In this document: positions 58,313-64,000 of the stretch, one piece after another
Layout of the letters: every line of letters starts with the position of its first letter
How positions within the stretch are numbered: position 1 is the stretch's first letter
Source: Cryptomeria japonica
Lineage: Eukaryota > Streptophyta > Pinopsida > Cupressales > Cupressaceae
Direction: 5' to 3'
Assembly: GCF_030272615.1 (NCBI RefSeq)
Contig: NC_081414.1
Location: 659,442,292 to 659,506,291, forward strand
Length of the DNA: 64,000 nucleotides
Notes under the pieces: generated by a model
The model's database searches: none
What the model was told of the DNA's origin: nothing
What the model saw: the letters and a program-made list of their open reading frames with translations, nothing else
Position numbers and translations under genes: made by a program

Positions 58313-59739
58313 TGTAGACGTCTAAAACTGGTCAACGCTTGCGGAGTCGTATTTTAACATTGGCGCATTGCCTTATTTTAGGTTTTTGCATCACATTAAC
58401 ATTTCTTCTATGTTGTGTACTTGGTCTTTATCATTTGCGAGCATCGAGTCCTTCTTCTGCATTCTTCATTTGTCTCGCTTTCAAATTTGGTCTTGTTGAT
58501 AACAATCTTCAGTCATGATTTTGATCGATCTTATCCTGTCGCATCAAGGTGCGTGTTAATTTGTCATCATTTTGGACATCGTCAATCCTAATTAGGGTTT
58601 TGTCCTCTTTTCAATCTTGTCATCTTGCGATCGATTTGTCATCGATCCTTTTCCTTTGATCAAATTGTCATCAATCTTTTCATCTTGCGATCGATTTGTT
58701 ATCAATTGTTGTCATTTTCAATCTTGTTGTCTTGCGATCAATTTGTCATCGATCATTGTCCTTCTCAATCATGTCAATTTGGATCAATTAGTCATTTTTC
58801 CTTGTCAATTGGTGCATTTATCAATCAAATTACTTATCAACATTGGTCCTTTGTCAGTCAGAATCATGATCAAATCGAATCGATGTCAATTATCTTTTGA
58901 CAAGACCTAATTGTCATCCTTGCATTTCTAATTCATCTTCTAGGGTTTCATGATTTAGTCATTTAACCTTGTTTGTCATTTCCCCCTCTAGGTTAAATAA
59001 TTTATTATTTATCCTAAGTCTTCTTGTCACAATTAAATATTTATTTAATTGGTTAACTAATTCCTCCCTCTTTGTGAATTAATTAATAAATGAAAAATTG
59101 TTAATTAATTCATTTGATTCCTAATTTCCTCATTTCTAATTTCCTAATTTCTAATTCATCTAATTTCAATTTTCTCCTATATTTCTCCTAATTTCATGGG
59201 AATGACATAGCAAATTTGTCATAATTTGTCATAATTGACAATCAATCAATTTTGACATAGTAATTTGTCATAATTATCAATCAATCAATATTGCATAGAA
59301 AGTGCCAATTTGTCATAATTTGTCATAATTGTCATTCTTGATTTGAAATTTCCATTCAAATCTCCTCATGCTAATCTTGTATTTTCTCCAATTTGTCTAC
59401 AAATTGGATGAGTTTCTTCAATCAAAGCCCCTGGCCAAATCAATCATGCTTCTAGTATCCTTACGCTGTCAACTTGTCTTGTCAATCTTTCTTTCATATT
59501 ATGCTTATGCACATTTAGGTGAGATCCACAAAACAAAGCCATTTGAAGGAGAAAAAAGGACAATGGAGAATTCTTGAGGAGACATTTCACATTTGTGATG
59601 GTTTGCATTTGAATTGAATGTCTTGTTTTTCATGCACCTCTATTGAATGTAATTAGGATTTATCACTGCATTTTAGTTTTCATGATTGAGCTAGGCTAAT
59701 GTTTATATTGCTTTGATGATTTCCAGATTCCTATCTACA
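58313..59739 (+). repeat. LARD1 copy 2, 3' LTR
   Basis: It is 1427 bp, starts TGTAGACG and ends CCTATCTACA. It is clearly diverged from the copy 1 LTRs, with the same arrangement of GATCGATTTGTCAT and TTATGACAA-type repeats. Confidence 0.92.
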
Positions 59740-60785
59740 CCTATAAAGAAGGAAGTTCATCAATTTGCTTTCCCAAGTTTTAGAAGATACCTTCCTTTTC
59801 ATGATTATCAGACTACATAAGTTGTAATTTATCAAGACCATCAGGTTTTAGAATAGAAAGAAGTGATGTTTGAGGAGACAAAGATAGATCTTTCACATGC
59901 TGTTATGACTGTGCATGAGGTTGAATATGATAAATTAGATCTACAACACAAGGTAGAGGTGGTTGTAGATGAGGAACATTAGGTTCTAGATCATGAGGAG
60001 GTTGATAGTTTTCAGCTTCAAGATGATTTATTTTCAGAGATTCCCTCATTTGTTAGTTTTGATGAGATAACAAAATTGCTAGGTTGTGATTAGCAAGAGA
60101 AAGAAAATTAGCAAGGCATACATTTCCAAGGTATCATTGCAGATTTTTGCTCCAACCTTGATTATAATTTGACACCTTTGGAAAGAGAAGATGATCAATT
60201 GCAGCACGCTAGTATTGAGGAGGCTATAAGGGGTAATGTTTTGCAGTAGATGGCATGGTAGATGGGTCATGCCATGAACCCAAGGGTTTTGCAATTAGTT
60301 GCCAAGAAGAAGAGACAAAAATAAAGAGTCAAGCTAAATATTTTAGATCTTCTTGTGAGGTGTCTCATAAGCCTAAATTTTGTGCTCATGAGTTAGCTAT
60401 CAGCACATGCGATTTTGATTTGTGTGAGGAGCACCCTTATGTAAATCAAGAAGGATACATGGAATTCTTGTCATCCTCATGTGAGTTTGAGACATTTTAC
60501 TTTGGTTTCAACTCATACCAAGAGTAGGACAATGGTGATAGGAATGAATCTCCCTTATGTGAAGAGGTTTCTTTCTCTTTTGTAAGGGTTAAATATGATA
60601 CTAGCCTACCCCTGGTGTATTTTCCCTTTATTGTTGAATGTGCCTTTGATACACCTCCATGTGCTTTAGAGGCTTATCTTATATGGATCCCTTGTGGTGG
60701 AAAGGTGAATGGTGAAGTATTATTTCACCATATGAGGAGTATGTATGGTCTGATACATGCATACAAGAGACTTCAACTATTGTAG
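59740..60785 (+). pseudogene. H protein, body 2: C-terminal half
   Basis: It resumes at the H1 equivalent of 31782 and runs to TAG 60783-60785, homologous to 31782-32812. The last 175 codons (60255-60785) are open except for one AAG-type TAG at 60525. They show a Cys-, Phe- and Tyr-rich stretch (PLVYFPFIVECAFDTPPCAL) followed by HHMRSMYGLIHAYKRLQLL. Composition changes from acidic and low-complexity to folded-protein-like here. I recognise no family. Confidence 0.6.
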
Positions 60786-61091
60786 CCAGGTGGTGACTGC
60801 AACCATGGTATGATGGAGATTAGCTCCTTCATAAGGTTCATCTTCTCACAAAGGAAAAATGAATTAGTTATCTCTTATTGCAGCAATGCAAATATTAGTT
60901 AGGTTTCTTGTTTTCCAAGAAGTGCACGAGCATAGGACATTCTTCCCTAGAATGGTAAAATTTTGATTTTTTGCAAGTTGCAGGGGTAGAGGTTTATCCT
61001 TATTTTTAGTCTTGACTATGTGCCTAATGAATCTCCCTGGCTACTGATCATGTGCCAAATAGGCTTTCCATCCCCTCTGAGTCACCATAAA
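60786..61091. other. H 3' untranslated region, body 2
   Basis: It matches 32813-33118, non-coding. The word GCAGGGGTAGAGG (about 60980) is conserved. Confidence 0.45.
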
Positions 61092-62350
61092 TGTTGACCC
61101 TTTTTTTGTCAACCTTAGCCATGCAAACAGTCAATTTGAGATATCTTCAATGACTAAAAAGCCCTATTAAAACCCCTAAGGCCTAAACCCTTAAGGCTTT
61201 TGCCTTAACCTTTTTCGGCCTTATTCTTTTCATTCGTTGATTGGATAGGGTGGTCATTTCACTTAAAAAATAACCATTTGGAGGGTCCCTTCTTCATGGC
61301 GGGATCGACCCATTTCACTTGCTATCAGTTGGCGGAGTTCTTTGTTATTGTTGTATCACGTAGTCAGGACATTTCCACTTTTTTCCCTATTACGACTGTT
61401 CTATTTACGCATGACACCATGATGAGCGATGCTGGAGGTGAGTGCCATTACTCCACCATGAATTTACAGAGGATTTTCACACTCTGACTTTGCCCATTTA
61501 TTGCAGAATGAAGAATTTTGGGTTGATAGAGGACATTTAGATTCTTTAACGCATGATTCTCCCTATTTTGCAGGGATTGTTGCTCTTTTCCAGTTTTGGG
61601 AGATATTTTCAGACACACAACCATCAGATCAATCTGTTTGATTTGATTCTCCTCTCTTTTTTGTAACTTAACCCTAGATGGTTAGGGTTTTTGATCCCAG
61701 TATTCATCTATGTTATGCTTGACCTATAAAGGAAAATTTTGCAGCTCTTTCAAAGGGTCCTCTCCTTGTTTGTCTTATAGAAAATTCATACTTTTTTGCA
61801 ATTGTAAACTTTGCCTTACCTTAATATCAATAAAATTATCTATCTTACCTCTCTTTCAGTTCAAATATTTTGTGTAATGCATATTACGTCTTATTTGAAT
61901 GCATTCTTTTCTAGTTCTTAGCTTATGTGATTGTGTTAACACCCCTGCAGATGCTGTCTATGAATTGCTTTAATTCCTATCTTCAACTTGCAGGATTCTA
62001 ACCTTTGGATGTTCCTAGGGAGATGATTAGGATAGAAAATTGTGCATATCCTTGGGTAGTTTTCATTGATGTCTTGTGTAGTTATGGGCAGTGAGGATAA
62101 ACTTTCAATTTAGGTGCATCATTTCTTTTCCCTTTTAGCATTCCTTCTGCCCTTTTCCCCTCAGATCATTAGAATAGTTTTAATAAGTGTTGGGTTGGTC
62201 CAACTCCACACCTTGATTGATAAGGAAGTTGACCTTCTCTAGAAACTCAACCTCACATTGTGCAAGGTCCCACACTTGGAGGTTGTTTCCATGTTTCACA
62301 AGGTTGTTGAGCATAGGTGTTCGATAAGGGTGCAAACTTTTATGACAACA
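61092..62350 (+). repeat. H right LTR
   Basis: It starts TGTTGACC (proposed) and ends TATGACAACA, after which similarity to H stops. A TATA-like CCTATAAAGGAAAA (about 61728) and ATCAATAAAATTA (about 61822) are conserved with the middle LTR. The exact start is uncertain. Confidence 0.75.
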
Positions 62351-64000
62351 TGAACATTTGACACACATATCCATTTTGGAATATATATATATATATATAT
62401 AAAATTTGCCCAAATTAATGCAAAATATTTGCTAGCATTATCAATTCACAATGCCTATTTATTTTTAAAACAATCAAATTGTCATACTTTTCTAAGGAGA
62501 ATTTAGAGTTGTCTGATACATTATTTATAATTGAACACACCACTTATTATTATATAGAATAATGTACGTATGATGATTTCCTTAATCCACTACCCTCATT
62601 AAGGGTCGGCCACTTCTTGATGGAAGGTGTGTGGAAAACCACTAGTCTTTGGTTGGAGGAAAAGCACTTAGGTAATGCTATCCTTATTGTAGTTGAAGAA
62701 TATAAAAGACTTCGTTACTCATAAATATTATTTATATTTCAAAAATGACATTATTGATGATTTAAAATTCTATAATATGTTATTACTATGTGGATTCTAC
62801 TTGTAATATGTAATTTATATAATGAAACATTCTTGAGAGGTGAATTATTTGATAAAATGATTTCTTTAAATCTAAAATATTCATTGTATGTATGCATTAA
62901 TTTTGTAAATGATTTCCATAAAGAGATAATTTAATAGTTTTCTCTTCGGTCCAATACTGAGATATAGAATTGTAAAAAAAATAATGATTTGTTAGTGAAA
63001 TTTATTATGATATGTAATTAGTCACACATTAGTTATAGTAAAATGCAAGGACATTACCAAATAATCATTATGAACACATCATTCATTATGATTTAGGTAC
63101 AAATATATTACATAACATACCTTTGGTTGAGAAGAGTATATTTGCAAATAGATTTGCAAGAGATGTTGGTGAAATTATTCTCCCTATATTTTCCTTATTA
63201 GTGAAATAACAACATTATTTTTTTTATGAATAAGTTAATGCAAATGGTTACATTTGAATTGGGTTTAGGTATATCTCCTAAATTATTATTTTTTATCTCA
63301 ATATTAAAATACAGTCAACTCATAGATTAAGCTCAACCAATATATATGATACTAAGGATTATATGTTGTATAGGTCAATGCTTTGAGTAGACAATAAGAG
63401 TTTGGATTTTTCTTGTTGCTTTGACTATAGTATAGGTAGACTTGTAATGCCCCACTAGGAAACCTTGAAGGGATTAAACTAAAACACTTGAAAAGAGCAT
63501 AAATTTTAAAAAAAAAACTATAATAAGTTAAATGATACATGAAGTTAACATTTCGTTTAGATTACACAACGAAAGACTTAACTTAATACCTAAAGGGTTT
63601 CACAACTTGGTTAACATGATGTAAACTAACATTGCTTAGCACTAATTAATCCAATTAAGATGATTAAACATAAAACATAATTACATTTAACCAATGGTTA
63701 ATTTATCCAATAGTATGAAATATTATTAACATGTCTAGGTTTCATTCATGAGAATTCTTTCCATTACATTACATCTGATATTCAAATAAAACATATGCAT
63801 TAACATTTAATTTCCATTCATACATTTGTTTTGCATCATAAAATAGAAATAACATTACATTTCACTAAATCACTAAGTCTCAGATAATCACATAATGCTT
63901 ACAATTTACATTTTGCCATGAAGGCATACATATCAAATAATTACAACTGACCATATAAGGTCCATGATATACAAGGAATGATCCAAAATGACAAATAGGA
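62351..64000. other. AT-rich flanking DNA, no supported gene
   Basis: The sequence is not repeated elsewhere in the window and holds a TA run at about 62382-62401. TGTAATGCCCCACTAGGAA at 63443 looks like the start of a plant LTR that would leave the window on the right, but no second copy or polypurine tract supports it. Nothing else is recognised. Confidence 0.5.

Larger units (their letters stand above)
47532..59739 (+). mobile_element. LARD1 copy 2: 5'-truncated, retains antisense PMD, contains copia C
   Basis: It carries the C-terminal part of the LARD1 gene (to 48680), the post-stop element, minisatellite and 3' region (to about 50255), a 2.9 kb block with an antisense PMD gene (50256-53120), copia C, the polypurine tract (58298-58312) and 3' LTR (58313-59739). 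It lies in H body 2; H resumes at 59740 with CCTAT, the expected target duplication. The left end was lost in a deletion. Confidence 0.88.
30399..62350 (+). mobile_element. Element H: non-autonomous LTR element in a three-LTR, two-body tandem
   Basis: After removal of the inserted elements the order is LTR (30399-30701, partial), primer site, internal region with one gene, LTR (33119-34171 plus 46433-47113), primer site, second internal region (47114-47531 plus 59740-61091), LTR (61092-62350). Flanking unrelated DNA begins at 62351. No gag-pol enzymes are present. The LTR ends ACAACA; its start at TGTTGACC is likely because it mirrors that end, but no clear polypurine tract precedes it. Unequal recombination between LTRs would give this structure. 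Confidence 0.75.

Noticed and set aside
62180-62413. 77-codon minus-strand frame
   Set aside because: It crosses the H LTR end into flanking DNA and the TA repeat.

Overview
The window is nuclear DNA of a seed plant, built almost entirely from nested, decayed LTR retrotransposons. The evidence is plant-type Ty3/gypsy and Ty1/copia proteins, tRNA-iMet-type primer sites, a plant mobile domain (PMD), AT-rich sequence and no recognisable host gene. Large old elements full of C-to-T stop codons would suit a gymnosperm or another large genome, but the species cannot be read from the sequence.

Layout from outside in. A non-autonomous family, called H here, forms LTR-internal-LTR-internal-LTR from 30399 to 62350 and runs into unrelated AT-rich DNA (62351-64000). 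Copia A (25441-30398) sits in the left H LTR. Copia B (34172-46427, target duplication GATTC) sits in the middle H LTR. LARD1 copy 2 (47532-59739) sits in the second H internal region. Copia A was entered by a minus-strand Tat-lineage gypsy element (1-25440), which was entered by LARD1 copy 1 (5130-14912, CTATT). Copia B contains a three-LTR array of another non-autonomous element, LARD3 (37520-42568, GACTC). LARD1 copy 2 contains a nearly complete Tork/Tnt1-like copia C (53154-58175, CAATT).

The most interesting content is the set of non-autonomous elements. LARD1 has LTRs, a leader, a primer site and a polypurine tract related to those of the Tat gypsy. In place of gag-pol it carries one reading frame of about 944 codons, with an N-terminal Gln-rich coiled coil and a long Pro/Ser-rich tail. 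The Tat element and LARD1 copy 2 both carry an antisense PMD gene between the coding region and the 3' LTR; LARD1 copy 1 lacks it. LARD3 shares ends, primer site and polypurine tract with the copia A/B lineage and encodes its own coiled-coil protein of about 430 residues. H encodes a third, unrelated protein with a coiled coil and an acidic region. So three non-autonomous families have each put a structural-type protein where gag-pol would be.

The gag, PMD and LARD1 reading frames are all preceded, in their own sense direction, by clusters of a short GCGTCTGTGT-like motif. Nearly all broken codons are CAG/CGA/CAA-to-stop or TGG-to-stop transitions, as expected from deamination of methylated cytosine in silenced elements. 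No element here looks fully intact, although copia C comes close.
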